Origin: Candidatus Latescibacterota bacterium
GTDB taxonomy: Bacteria > Latescibacterota > UBA2968 > UBA8231
Assembly (NCBI GenBank): GCA_022820485.1
Contig: JAJEFJ010000103.1
Location: 227,193-291,192 of the forward strand
DNA: 64,000 bases
Direction: 5' to 3'
Below, piece by piece: positions 54,157-62,861 of this stretch (position 1 is the stretch's first letter; each line of letters opens with the position of its first letter). A program made the translations under genes and the position numbers. The notes beneath the pieces are model-generated. The model did not search any database and was not told the origin of the DNA. It saw only the letters and a list, made by a program, of their open reading frames with translations.

Positions 54157-54678
54157 ATGACTCGAAGAGGTTCTCGACGCGGTGTAACAATTCTGGCGGA
54201 CGGGCGGCGAATTTGCGGCTGGCGCGAATGGGCGTCCCTGCCGGGGCTTGGCATTGTTGCCATTAAGGCGAAGCTCGATACGGGTGCCAAGACATCGGCA
54301 TTGCATGCGTGGGATATCAATACGTATGAAGTCGATGGACGGCCTTGGGTTAGCTTTTACGTCTATCCCCTGCAACGCGACGACGTCTCGGTCGTGCTCT
54401 GCACCGCACCCCTTTGCGACCAGCGTTGGGTGACCAATTCCGGGGGCACGCGCGAGCGGCGCTACGTCATTTCGACGCGCCTCAGAATCGGCGCAGACTC
54501 TTGGCCGATTGAACTCACCCTCACCAACCGCGACGAGATGGGATTTCGCATGCTCATTGGCCGCGAAGCCATGCGCGGTCGCCTGATCGTCGATCCGAAC
54601 GCTTCGTATCGCGCTGGTAAGCCCCGTAGGAAAGTGAAGAAATCCCCTAAAACCACTACCGAGAGGACGCGTTTATGA
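54157..54678 (+). CDS. Retropepsin-like zinc protease (RimB-like)
   Basis: A 173-residue protein of the ATP-dependent zinc protease family (PF05618), which has an aspartyl-protease-like fold. The motif KLDTGAKTSALHA gives the family's DTGAxTSAL, and LIGREAMRGRLIVDP is the C-terminal signature. In Pseudomonas RimB this protein regulates the RimK modification of ribosomal protein S6. The first 14 codons (MTRRGSRRGVTILAD) are unusual, and their DNA matches the start of the MscS gene in another frame. The stop overlaps rimK by 4 bp. Confidence 0.85.
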   Translation: MTRRGSRRGVTILADGRRICGWREWASLPGLGIVAIKAKLDTGAKTSALHAWDINTYEVDGRPWVSFYVYPLQRDDVSVVLCTAPLCDQRWVTNSGGTRERRYVISTRLRIGADSWPIELTLTNRDEMGFRMLIGREAMRGRLIVDPNASYRAGKPRRKVKKSPKTTTERTRL

Positions 54679-55580
54679 AAATCGCCATGCTGGCCCGCAA
54701 TCCGAATCTCTACAGCCATAAGCGCCTCGTCGAGGCCGCGGAGGCCAAGGGGCACGAAATCGACATCATCAACACAACCCAGTGCAACATGAACATCACG
54801 GCGCACCGCCCCCAAGTGCTGTACCAGGGCGAATCCCTTACGGGCTATGACGCCGTGATCCCGCGCATTGGTGCGTCAATTACCTTTTACGGCCTTGCGG
54901 TACTGCGCCAATTCGAGATGATGGGAGTCTGGCCGCTGAACGAGTCCGTGGCCATTGGCCGTTCCCGCGACAAATTGCGCTCGTTGCAGCTTTTGTCGCG
55001 CGAGGGCATCGGCTTGCCGGTTACCGGATTTGCCAATTCAGCACGCCAGGCGGAGGAAATGATCAAGATGGTGAATGGCCCGCCCGTCGTCATCAAACTG
55101 CTAGAAGGCACTCAGGGAATCGGCGTTATCCTCAGCAATACCATGTCGTCGGCAAAGAGCGTGTTTGAGGCATTCCGGGGTGCTAAGATCAACATCTTAG
55201 TCCAAGAGTTCATCAAGGAAGCGGGCGGTGCCGACATCCGCGCCTTCGTCGTCGGCAACCGCGTCGTCGGGGCCATGATGCGCCAGGGTGAGCCGGGCGA
55301 GTTCCGTTCCAATCTGCACCGAGGTGGCTCGTCTATGAAGATCCGCATCACCCCGGAGGAGCGCTCGACCGCCGTACGAGCGGCCAAGGTGATGGGTCTC
55401 AATGTCGCCGGCGTTGATCTTTTGCGCTCCAACCACGGCCCCGTGCTCATGGAGGTAAATTCATCGCCGGGACTGGAGGGCATTGAGAAGGCGACGGGTC
55501 TCGATATCGCAGGGCAGATCATTGCTTTTATAGAGAGCCATGCTAAACCTATGAAGACCAGGACTCGCGGCAGGGGTTGA
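54675..55580 (+). CDS. rimK: RimK-type alpha-L-glutamate ligase
   Basis: A 301-residue ATP-grasp ligase that adds glutamate residues to a protein C-terminus, S6 in E. coli. The ATP-grasp motifs GIGLPVTGFANSARQAEEMI, VVIKLLEGTQGIGVIL, and GADIRAFVVGNRVVGAMMR are visible, with metal ligands at VLMEVNSSPGLEGIE. It is coupled to the RimB-like protease by 4 bp overlap and precedes an AstE-like deacylase, so three enzymes that add, process, and remove could act together. The S6 gene is not in the window. Confidence 0.93.
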   Translation: MKIAMLARNPNLYSHKRLVEAAEAKGHEIDIINTTQCNMNITAHRPQVLYQGESLTGYDAVIPRIGASITFYGLAVLRQFEMMGVWPLNESVAIGRSRDKLRSLQLLSREGIGLPVTGFANSARQAEEMIKMVNGPPVVIKLLEGTQGIGVILSNTMSSAKSVFEAFRGAKINILVQEFIKEAGGADIRAFVVGNRVVGAMMRQGEPGEFRSNLHRGGSSMKIRITPEERSTAVRAAKVMGLNVAGVDLLRSNHGPVLMEVNSSPGLEGIEKATGLDIAGQIIAFIESHAKPMKTRTRGRG

Positions 55581-55583
55581 TTG

Positions 55584-56660
55584 ATGAAAGCTCGTGCGCC
55601 GAGACCATCGCAGGTCGTCCGCATCAACAGGTCGGAGGTTGGCCCTGGTACGCGGACCCAAATCGACCTGCCCCTTGTCGATCTTTCAACCCGCGTGCCG
55701 CTGACCATGCCGGTTCACGTTATCAACGGTCGCCGAGATGGTCCGCAATTGTTTGTGTCGGCGGCCGTGCATGGCGACGAGCTCAATGGCGTGGAGATCA
55801 TCCGCCGCGTCGTCAAATTGAGCGCGCTAAAGCGACTCCGCGGGGCGCTCATCGCCGTGCCGATCATCAACGTTCCGGGGTTTCTCAATCTCAGCCGGTA
55901 TCTGCCAGACCGCCGGGACCTCAATCGCTCATTCCCAGGGCTGACTAAAGGCTCTCTCGCAGCCCGTCTTGCCAAGCTGTTCCTCGATGAGGTCGTCGTG
56001 GGTTCCACACACGGCATAGACCTTCATACTGGTGCTGTGCATCGGGATAACTATCCGCAAATCCGCGTAAACCTCGACGATGCCGAAGCCGAACGCATGG
56101 CGCGCGCCTTTGGTGTGCCCCTCGTGATCAACGCGGGATTTCCCGAGGGGAGCCTGCGCGCGGCGGCCCGCGAGCATGGAGTACCGGTCATCGTCTATGA
56201 GGCGGGGGAAGCACTGCGTTTTGACGAAGCGGCCATCCGCGCTGGCGTCAAGGGGGTGATGCGGGTGATGCGGGAACTGGGCATGTTGTCGCCGTTAAGG
56301 AGCGCCAAACCTGCTCACGACCCCTTGATCCTTCGTTCAAGTCAATGGGTGCGTGCGCCCTGTAGCGGGGTCGTGCGGGCCATCAAGCCCATAGGAGCAC
56401 GGGTGAAGACGGGCCAAGTCTTGGCCATTGTGTCCGATCCGCTGGGCGAGACGGAAACAGAGATAGAAGCTCCGGTGGATGGCGTGGTCATCGGCCGCAC
56501 CAATCTGCCTTTGACGCACGAGGGAGAGGCGCTTTTCAACATTGGGTTGACTACGGGAACGCAGGTTGTGGCCCGCACGCTCGACGATTTCGATCCCTTG
56601 GAGGAATACAAATCGGGCGCGACCGGGGAGCTTGCAGAAACAGAGCCGGAAATCGTCTGA
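55584..56660 (+). CDS. AstE/aspartoacylase-like deacylase with lipoyl-like tail
   Basis: A 358-residue M14-type zinc deacylase related to succinylglutamate desuccinylase. The zinc motif is AAVHGDELNGVEI (HxxE), with the third ligand His in GIDLHTGAVH. Residues about 255-335 form a lipoyl-like beta barrel (RAPCSGVVRAIKPIGARV, then EIEAPVDGVVIG). In the rimB-rimK context it could remove added glutamates, but this is inference. TTG at 55581 or ATG at 55584 could start it; ATG preferred. The 172-bp gap after it holds nothing clear. Confidence 0.87.
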   Translation: MKARAPRPSQVVRINRSEVGPGTRTQIDLPLVDLSTRVPLTMPVHVINGRRDGPQLFVSAAVHGDELNGVEIIRRVVKLSALKRLRGALIAVPIINVPGFLNLSRYLPDRRDLNRSFPGLTKGSLAARLAKLFLDEVVVGSTHGIDLHTGAVHRDNYPQIRVNLDDAEAERMARAFGVPLVINAGFPEGSLRAAAREHGVPVIVYEAGEALRFDEAAIRAGVKGVMRVMRELGMLSPLRSAKPAHDPLILRSSQWVRAPCSGVVRAIKPIGARVKTGQVLAIVSDPLGETETEIEAPVDGVVIGRTNLPLTHEGEALFNIGLTTGTQVVARTLDDFDPLEEYKSGATGELAETEPEIV

Positions 56661-56832
56661 CACAGAGGGGGACTGTCGCTGGGCTACCACGTCGGTTCAC
56701 GCAACTGAGGATAGCTGGCGAATGTGATAGCTCTGCCGCGCTGATGCAGTACCCCTGCTCGCGGAGGGCCCCACGATCGAACTGTAAATAGACTGCAAAA
56801 ACTCCAACCGATTCGCATGAGGAGCTAGCTAC

Positions 56833-57930
56833 ATGACTGAAGTTGCGATTGCTGCGGCCGTCGTCATATTGGTGTCAGCCGTGTGTTCCCTGTTCGAGGC
56901 CGTTCTCTACTCGGTACCCGCGAGCCACGTGGAGACCTTGGTCGCCGCCGGCAGCCGGGCGGGGCGGCAGCTTCAGAAGCTGCGCGCCGATGTGCAGCGT
57001 CCCATTTCGGCGATCCTCTCTCTCAATACCATCGCCAACACGGGTGGCGCGGCGATCGCTGGTGCGGCCGCGGCCGAAGCATTTGGTGAGCATTGGCTCG
57101 GCTGGTTCTCGGCCGGTCTGACGCTGGCCATCCTGATGCTGTCGGAGATCATTCCCAAAACGACGGGCGTCGTGTACAGTCGGCCCCTTTCGCGGCTCAT
57201 AGCTTGGCCGCTCGCGCTGCTCGTTTCGCTATTTCGGCCTCTGATCTGGGTCACGACTGCCGTGACCAGCGCAATCTCTCGCGGTCGCGACAGCGAGACC
57301 GTCTCCGATCAGGAGTTGATAGTGATGACGAGGCTGGGCTTGAAGAGAGGCAGTATCCAATCACACGAGGCCGAGATCATTCAGAACATCCTCTCGCTCA
57401 AGAAGTTCACAGTCAGAGACCTGATGACGCCGCGCGTCGTGATGTACGCGCTGGAGGTGTCAACAGTACTGGAAGACCTGCGCGGCGATTTAGAAACCCT
57501 GCGGCATACCCGCATTCCGGTGTACGGCGACTCCGTTGACGACGTGGTTGGGTTCGTCCACCGCCGAGATCTGCTGACAGCCATGGCTGAGGACCGCTGG
57601 AATGATACCGTCGAGAAGATGACCCGGCCGGTGCAGTTCGTCTCCGATTCCGTGTCTGCTGACCATCTGCTGCCGATGCTGATGCACCAACATCAGCAGA
57701 TGTTTGTGGTCCTCGATGAGTTCGGCGGTGTGGCTGGCCTGATCTCGATGGAAGATGTCATCGAAGAAATCATTGGCAAGGAGATTGTCGACGAGTTCGA
57801 CGAGATTGCCGATCTGCGTCAGCTCGCGCAGATGAGACGCCAGACCACAGTGGACGAATCGTTTGCGGCTGGACGATTAAAGCGGAACTCGGGGCATGGG
57901 GATCAGCCCTCTCGCAAGGAAGGCACCTAG
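56833..57930 (+). CDS. CNNM/CorB-type membrane protein (hemolysin-like)
   Basis: A 365-residue protein with a DUF21 membrane domain (residues about 1-150, four hydrophobic segments, with conserved LSEIIPKTTGVVYSRP) and a CBS pair (RDLMTPRVVMYALEVST and later DSVSADHLLPMLMHQHQQM, with FGGVAGLISMEDVIEEIIG). This class is linked to Mg2+ or Na+ export. It lacks the C-terminal CorC_HlyC domain; the tail is short and basic. The gene is convergent with the third MscS gene, overlapping by 4 bp. Confidence 0.88.
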   Translation: MTEVAIAAAVVILVSAVCSLFEAVLYSVPASHVETLVAAGSRAGRQLQKLRADVQRPISAILSLNTIANTGGAAIAGAAAAEAFGEHWLGWFSAGLTLAILMLSEIIPKTTGVVYSRPLSRLIAWPLALLVSLFRPLIWVTTAVTSAISRGRDSETVSDQELIVMTRLGLKRGSIQSHEAEIIQNILSLKKFTVRDLMTPRVVMYALEVSTVLEDLRGDLETLRHTRIPVYGDSVDDVVGFVHRRDLLTAMAEDRWNDTVEKMTRPVQFVSDSVSADHLLPMLMHQHQQMFVVLDEFGGVAGLISMEDVIEEIIGKEIVDEFDEIADLRQLAQMRRQTTVDESFAAGRLKRNSGHGDQPSRKEGT

Positions 57931-58856
57931 CTCCCCTGAGGTCGGTCGGCGACCTTAAACATCGGCGGTAGCGAGCGACCTCCTCCGGCGTGGTATTCAA
58001 AGGAGCCGCGAGGATAGGCAAAGCCCAATTGATCGCTCTGGCCAAAAGCCTCGACGATTTTTCCCACAATCTCACTGGAAATGCGTTGTCGCTCGACCGC
58101 GATGGATTGATACCGCAGCCGCATAAATACCCCGGAATCGAAAAACTCCGCCCGGATGAATGGCGTTTGGCCGGTCTCCTCGATGATTTCTTGGGTCACT
58201 TCAGCGGCGCAGTTGATCAGCGTCTGCTCGGCCAATTGGTAGTCCGAGTCGTAAGAGACCCGCACGGGGACTTCATCGAGGATATACTTAGCTTCCTCGG
58301 ACACCGCGTAATTGGTGACCATCTGGTCAAATAGCACCGCATTGGGGATCAAAATGCCTCGATTAGAGGATTCTTCGCCGCCGATGGTTCCGCCTACTTC
58401 GCCCAACAGAACGTGCGTCGGGCTGATGTCGAGTACGTCGCCCCGCACGCCTTGGATGATGATGCGGTCGCCGATTTGGAAAGGACGCTTGATCATGACC
58501 ATGAGCCAGGCGGCGACGCCGGTAACTGGGCGTTGCAAGGACCAACCAAGGACCATGCTGAGAAAGGCTGCGGTCAATCCCATGGCGGCTAATGAGCCGG
58601 ACAAGCTGGCAATGACGAAGACGATACCCGCCAGCATGAAGGCATACTTCAACAGCGATTGGAGCTGGCGGATATCTGCATCCTCGCGCTTTTGGTGCTG
58701 CATGGCCTTTATGAGGAGTCGTTTGGTAATTTTGTGGACGATTATTATGGCGATTAGCGCCAAAATGGCCGGAAGAATGTCTCTCACCATCTCGGGGACA
58801 TAGTAGTTGAACCACCACTCCACAGCATGCAGCCAAGTAGTAGTTTCCTGTTCCAT
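57927..58856 (-). CDS. MscS-family mechanosensitive channel (third)
   Basis: A 309-residue small channel. The gate region SLSGSLAAMGLTAAFLSMVL and VLGWSLQRPVTGVAAW are MscS-like, then IKRPFQIGDRIIIQGVRGDV is the beta domain and ILIPNAVLFDQMVTNYAV the following strand. The sequence is only weakly similar to the channel at 52708. The gene is transcribed against the rest of the locus; the 450-bp stretch beyond its start probably holds its promoter. ATG at 58856, with AAAGGAG upstream. Confidence 0.88.
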   Translation of the reverse strand: MEQETTTWLHAVEWWFNYYVPEMVRDILPAILALIAIIIVHKITKRLLIKAMQHQKREDADIRQLQSLLKYAFMLAGIVFVIASLSGSLAAMGLTAAFLSMVLGWSLQRPVTGVAAWLMVMIKRPFQIGDRIIIQGVRGDVLDISPTHVLLGEVGGTIGGEESSNRGILIPNAVLFDQMVTNYAVSEEAKYILDEVPVRVSYDSDYQLAEQTLINCAAEVTQEIIEETGQTPFIRAEFFDSGVFMRLRYQSIAVERQRISSEIVGKIVEAFGQSDQLGFAYPRGSFEYHAGGGRSLPPMFKVADRPQGS

Positions 58857-59236
58857 TGGTCAGCTCCTTTGATAAAAAAGTGGGCCGCGTCGGCCTCCTA
58901 TTGACCTTCACGTAAGTTGATTTACCGCGTCGATCCCAATGCCAATACGGAGTGTTGTAAATCAAATTTGGTGAACCTCAATAATGCCTCTTGCACCCCA
59001 AGTGGGGACGAATCGAGTTGCAGGCTTGAAAGGGTATCATTCTCCCCAATTCATGTAAAATCGCCTTGGCGTATCACCTAGTCAATCGGCCCGTTACTTG
59101 CAAATTTCCTCCCCGAGGATACGGCGATAGGCGATATTGGTATAGCAGAATATAGTCGGTAAATTTGGTGTTCGACTAACTTCAACGGCACTATCCAATG
59201 TTGACAGTTGCCAAATTCACAACATAGAATTGGCCG
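58857..59236. other. Non-coding interval upstream of MscS gene
   Basis: I see no gene here on either strand. Several AT-rich patches (for example TTGGTATAGCAGAATATAG near 59138) could be promoters for either flanking gene, but no consensus pair is convincing. The right end merges into the aminotransferase relic. Confidence 0.4.
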
Positions 59237-59290
59237 TGATTAAAAGGCTGTCGCACGGGTGCGAAGATTTGCGCGCTAGCATCACTTTTT
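59237..59290 (+). pseudogene. Second relic of class V aminotransferase 3' end
   Basis: The stretch encodes VIKRLSHGCEDLRASITF, matching VIKPLPHGREGLRASIPF of the aminotransferase end at about 47829-47882. DNA identity includes TTTGCGCGCTAGCATC. It ends where similarity to the other relic (54027-54118) would carry on, so the two relics bracket the 5-kb stretch between them. No gene function remains. Confidence 0.6.
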
Positions 59291-59308
59291 TGGGCGAGGA
59301 TAGATAGT

Positions 59309-61366
59309 TTGGACAGGTTTGAATTGCGCTTCAATCGGGGTCCCTGCGCGGTCTGGTGGCGTATTCTACTGGTGGTACTGAGCTGGGATGCGACCTACTG
59401 TCCACTAGCCGCCACTGCCGCAGAAAGCGAGCAGCGGTTGACCATCCTGCACACCAACGACCTGCTGGGCCGCCTGCTGCCAGAGCCTTATTTCGACGAA
59501 GCCGACTGGGGCGGTTTTGCCCGCTTGGCCCATCTAATAGGGAAGCAGCGAAGCGCCCGGCCCGACTCCATCCTGATCGTGGACGGGGGCGATGCCTTGG
59601 GCGATTCTCCCCTCGCTGGTGTGGACGCCGGTCGAATGGTCGTGCAACTGATGAACGCGATGGGCTATGATGCCATGGCGGTGGGGAACCACGAATTCGA
59701 CTACGGTCTCGACTCCCTTCGCGTCCGCGCTAGCGAAGCGATTTTCAATATGCTAAGTGCCAATGTGCGGGTAGCATCAGACAGTACGGCCTTATTCGCT
59801 CCCTTTGTTCTCGTGGAGCGAGCCGGACTACAGATTGCTCTCATCGGCTTGCTCTCGCCCCAGGCCCTAAAAGTGATCAACCCCGTTAAAAATCCCGCTC
59901 TGAACATCGACGACCCCCACTTGGTCTTAAAGACTTTGTTGGATGGCCCGGCAGGACGGGCGGATCTGCAAGTGATCTTGGTCCACATGAGCGCTCAGGA
60001 GGCGCGCGATCTAGTGAGGACTTTCCCACAAGTGGACCTGTGTATCGCCGGAGGCTTTGGCCGGGAAACCCGCAGAGGTGCCGGCGAACACGTGGTGCGC
60101 TTTGCCGGAGGTGGGCATTTGGTCTCCACGCCGGGTTGGGGCGCTTTCTTGGGACAGATGGACATGACCGTGCGCCGAGAGGAGGACAAGGTCGTCTTGG
60201 TGGATGTGCAGCCTCGGCTAGTGCCTCTAAGTCCCGAGGTTCCCCAAGACCAGACTGTGGCGTCTCTTATTGACGAGCAGGAAGAAGCCGTACAGCGAGT
60301 CCAGCAACAGCAGCTTGGCAGTACCAATGAACCCATTGAGGACGCTGCCCAATGGGTCGCCGATCTGATCCGCACGAGACTGAAGACTGAAGTGAGCGTG
60401 ATTAACCAAGGAACCCTGCGGAGCCTAACCTTGGATGGCGATATCCAGCTAGGGACTCTGGCCAACCTAGTGCGCTACGATGATGTCCTAGTTCGAATGG
60501 AGGTGCTGGGGAGCCAGTTGAAAGCTATGGCCGCTAGCAGCGCCAAGCGGCCTGCGGGAAGTCAGCGACTAGTTTTTTCGGGGTACGATGTCCAGACCAG
60601 CTTGATCGGCGGTCGGCCTCTAGTGCCAGAGGAGAAGTACCAAGTGGCCACTACTTCGTATCTCGCCTCCGGGGGGGACGACTACTGGACTAAGAAAGAA
60701 ACCCCAAATATGGAATCGGCGGATTGGGTTACGATGAAGCAGATGCTGGAAGAACACATCCGCAGATACCCCAACTTGGGACGCTGGGACGGAGTGCGGC
60801 AGGGCGGACGGAGCGTTTGGAAAAACAGCACCAAGCTCAACGGCTCCCTGTCGCATACAACCCTCGACGCCTCGGCTAGCCGCTACAGCGGCGTCTCTTT
60901 TCTAGGGGGCCACGATGCCTTGGCCTGGAATGGACGGTTCGAGAGCCGCACCAGCTACTTGAGCCAGCGGGGCACACTGATTGCCCTGCTGCGCACCGGT
61001 TTCGGCCAGTTGCGCACCCGCAGCAGCCTCCGCGAGGCCGTGGACCGTTTGGAAGGGGACGTGCTCTACACGTGGTCGCAGCGCCGGTTCGCTCCTTTTT
61101 TGGGGCTCGACATTAACACGGTATGGACGGCCGCTTCGGGGGAGAAACATCCCCTTGCGCTGCGGTTCAAAGGGGGGCTGCATAAAAAATTTGGCTCGGA
61201 TGCTGGCGTCCGCGTCGGTCTGGCTGTGGAAAGAGACCAGGTCCAAGCGACCAATGTAATGGGACTAGAAATAGCACCCGAGTACAAAGAAGAACTGCGG
61301 CCGGGTAATATAGCAACCCTAAATCATTCAAGACTGGATTCCCGCTTGCGCGGGAATGACGCATAG
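59309..61366 (+). CDS. 5'-nucleotidase (UshA-like) with C-terminal barrel, truncated by a MITE
   Basis: A 685-residue product as it now reads. The metallophosphoesterase core has LTILHTNDLLGRLL, IVDGGDALGDSP and VGNHEFDYGLD, and the nucleotide-binding C-terminal domain of the family has VINQGTLRSL and VFSGYDVQTS. About 150 further residues (from NGSLSHTTLDAS) are strand-rich and look like an outer-membrane barrel. The end HSRLDSRLRGNDA and stop come from a MITE inserted at 61309; the rest of the barrel continues at 61422-61639. The start is TTG at 59309, followed by a signal peptide (WWRILLVVLSWDATYC). It would hydrolyse nucleotides in the periplasm. Confidence 0.8.
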   Translation: MDRFELRFNRGPCAVWWRILLVVLSWDATYCPLAATAAESEQRLTILHTNDLLGRLLPEPYFDEADWGGFARLAHLIGKQRSARPDSILIVDGGDALGDSPLAGVDAGRMVVQLMNAMGYDAMAVGNHEFDYGLDSLRVRASEAIFNMLSANVRVASDSTALFAPFVLVERAGLQIALIGLLSPQALKVINPVKNPALNIDDPHLVLKTLLDGPAGRADLQVILVHMSAQEARDLVRTFPQVDLCIAGGFGRETRRGAGEHVVRFAGGGHLVSTPGWGAFLGQMDMTVRREEDKVVLVDVQPRLVPLSPEVPQDQTVASLIDEQEEAVQRVQQQQLGSTNEPIEDAAQWVADLIRTRLKTEVSVINQGTLRSLTLDGDIQLGTLANLVRYDDVLVRMEVLGSQLKAMAASSAKRPAGSQRLVFSGYDVQTSLIGGRPLVPEEKYQVATTSYLASGGDDYWTKKETPNMESADWVTMKQMLEEHIRRYPNLGRWDGVRQGGRSVWKNSTKLNGSLSHTTLDASASRYSGVSFLGGHDALAWNGRFESRTSYLSQRGTLIALLRTGFGQLRTRSSLREAVDRLEGDVLYTWSQRRFAPFLGLDINTVWTAASGEKHPLALRFKGGLHKKFGSDAGVRVGLAVERDQVQATNVMGLEIAPEYKEELRPGNIATLNHSRLDSRLRGNDA

Positions 61367-61421
61367 GTAAAAGAGACCGGGCTGATGAACGCATGCTTTC
61401 AAATCATTTAGGACTGCTATA
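61309..61421. mobile_element. MITE with TA target duplication inside the nucleotidase gene
   Basis: Ends ATATAGCAACCCTAAATCA and TCATTTAGGACTGCTATAT are inverted copies with a few mismatches. TA occurs at both outer edges (61309-61310 and 61420-61421), as in mariner/IS630-type elements. The interior has a CCCGC...GCGGG hairpin of the common LDSRLRGND-type repeat. Removing the 111-bp insert restores an open frame from GN to IMSSQAKFFW. The element carries no gene. Confidence 0.85.
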
Positions 61422-61639
61422 TCATGTCCTCTCAGGCCAAATTCTTCTGGGGAGTAAGGCAAAGGAGTACGCTGTCACTGCAGAATTTCAACAGCCTGCG
61501 CATCCGGCTGCTGGGCAAGCTGGCCGCTACCCTCGACGCCAACTTCTTTCTCCACCGCGACAGTCAAGTCCAAGCGCTGGCCGTCAAATCGGAACTGCAA
61601 GTGGGGCTGGGCTACGCTTGGAGCGAGAAGTGGCTGTAA
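61422..61639 (+). pseudogene. Severed C-terminal barrel of the nucleotidase gene
   Basis: The frame from 61424 encodes MSSQAKFFWGVRQRST and on to GLGYAWSEKWL then stop at 61639, about 71 residues. It continues the barrel of the upstream gene in the same frame once the MITE is removed. Strands such as LLGKLAATLDANFFLHRD are typical. It has no own start signals, so it is probably not translated or only weakly. Confidence 0.8.
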
Positions 61640-61667
61640 ACGATTTGAGATATAGGATCAAAAAACT

Positions 61668-62825
61668 ATGAAGGCGCTCGTATGGCGATATGTGCCTTAT
61701 CTCGTCGCTGCTTTTATGGTCGCCAACGGCTTCTTCACCTTGGCAATGGGTTTAGGCGAGATCTTTCACCTCGACCAGTATCTGGCCGTCGAACTGGGCG
61801 AAATGCGCCGCTATCTGGAAGTGGTCCCCGCCCCGCAGTTGGGCGGTTTCGTGGCGGTCTTCTTGGGCGTCGTATTCATCGTTTTAGGCAAGGGGTTGGC
61901 CGAACGGCGACGGCGCGCACGCAATTGGGCCGTGGTCGCGCTGCTACTCAACGTGTTGTCCCATCTATACCAAGGACTGCCATTGCGAAACTGTATCTTG
62001 TCGGCAGCGGGCTTGGTGTTTTTGGGGCTATTGCGCACCGAGTTTTCTCACCACAGCGAGCGCCACCGCTGGAGCTATGCCGAAGTGATTGCCGTGCTGT
62101 CGATCATCTTCGCTTTGGCCTACGGCATTGGTGGGGCGTATTTACTGCGCGCCGAATTCAGCGGCATTGAGACGTGGACGGATGCCGTCTATTTCACTGT
62201 CGTCACGTACAGTACCTTGGGGTACGGGGACATGCTGCCCCAGAGTGTCAACGCCAAATGGTTCGCCATCTCCATGGTGAGCGTTGGCATTGGATCGTTT
62301 ATTACGGCCCTAACCGTATTGCTGGGACCGCTGATCGAGAACCGGCTAAAAGGAGTATTCGCTGTCGTGAGCAAATTTCAAAAGAGCGTGGATCACATAG
62401 TAGTGTGCGGCTATACCAAAGTAAGCGAGAGCATCATCGATGAACTGCGAACGCGACAGGTGCCGTTCCTCATTATCGACGGGCGCGAAGATTTTGTCGT
62501 GCATCTCAAAAACAGCGGCTTAGATGTTCTACAAGGCGACCCCACGGAGCGGGCCGTGTTGGAGCAGGCCAATCTGTCCAGTGCTACCGCGGTAATCGCG
62601 GCCACGGATTCGGACGCCACCAATACTTTAGTGGCTCTTACTGCCTGCACCCTGCGCGAAGCCGGGGATCAGCACAAATTCCGCATTGTCGTGCGCATTG
62701 AGGACGAGGAAAATATCGCCAAGGTGCAGAGTCTAGGCGTCGATGAGATCATCTCGCCTTCTACGTTGGGTGGACGACTTATGGCGCAGCGGGCAGTGGG
62801 TGCAGCGGAGAGTGTGGACCACTAG
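61668..62825 (+). CDS. Potassium channel protein with RCK (TrkA-N) domain
   Basis: A 385-residue two-pore-helix K+ channel. Several N-terminal hydrophobic segments precede a pore with the selectivity filter TYSTLGYGDM (about residue 186), a TM helix and then a TrkA-N/RCK Rossmann domain (VCGYTKVSESIIDELR, and LDVLQGDPTERAVLEQA). The RCK domain gates by ligand or nucleotide binding. This fits an ion-homeostasis role of the locus. The ATG at 61668 follows the remnant barrel by 28 bp. Confidence 0.92.
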   Translation: MKALVWRYVPYLVAAFMVANGFFTLAMGLGEIFHLDQYLAVELGEMRRYLEVVPAPQLGGFVAVFLGVVFIVLGKGLAERRRRARNWAVVALLLNVLSHLYQGLPLRNCILSAAGLVFLGLLRTEFSHHSERHRWSYAEVIAVLSIIFALAYGIGGAYLLRAEFSGIETWTDAVYFTVVTYSTLGYGDMLPQSVNAKWFAISMVSVGIGSFITALTVLLGPLIENRLKGVFAVVSKFQKSVDHIVVCGYTKVSESIIDELRTRQVPFLIIDGREDFVVHLKNSGLDVLQGDPTERAVLEQANLSSATAVIAATDSDATNTLVALTACTLREAGDQHKFRIVVRIEDEENIAKVQSLGVDEIISPSTLGGRLMAQRAVGAAESVDH

Positions 62826-62861
62826 CCAGTCTCAATACCTTGGGATATAAGCGAGGGAGCA

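Noticed and set aside
56701..56730. A second sigma-54 promoter (TGGCGAATGTGATAGC) before the CNNM gene
   Set aside because: GG and GC are 11 rather than 10 bp apart and the flanking bases do not fit the consensus.
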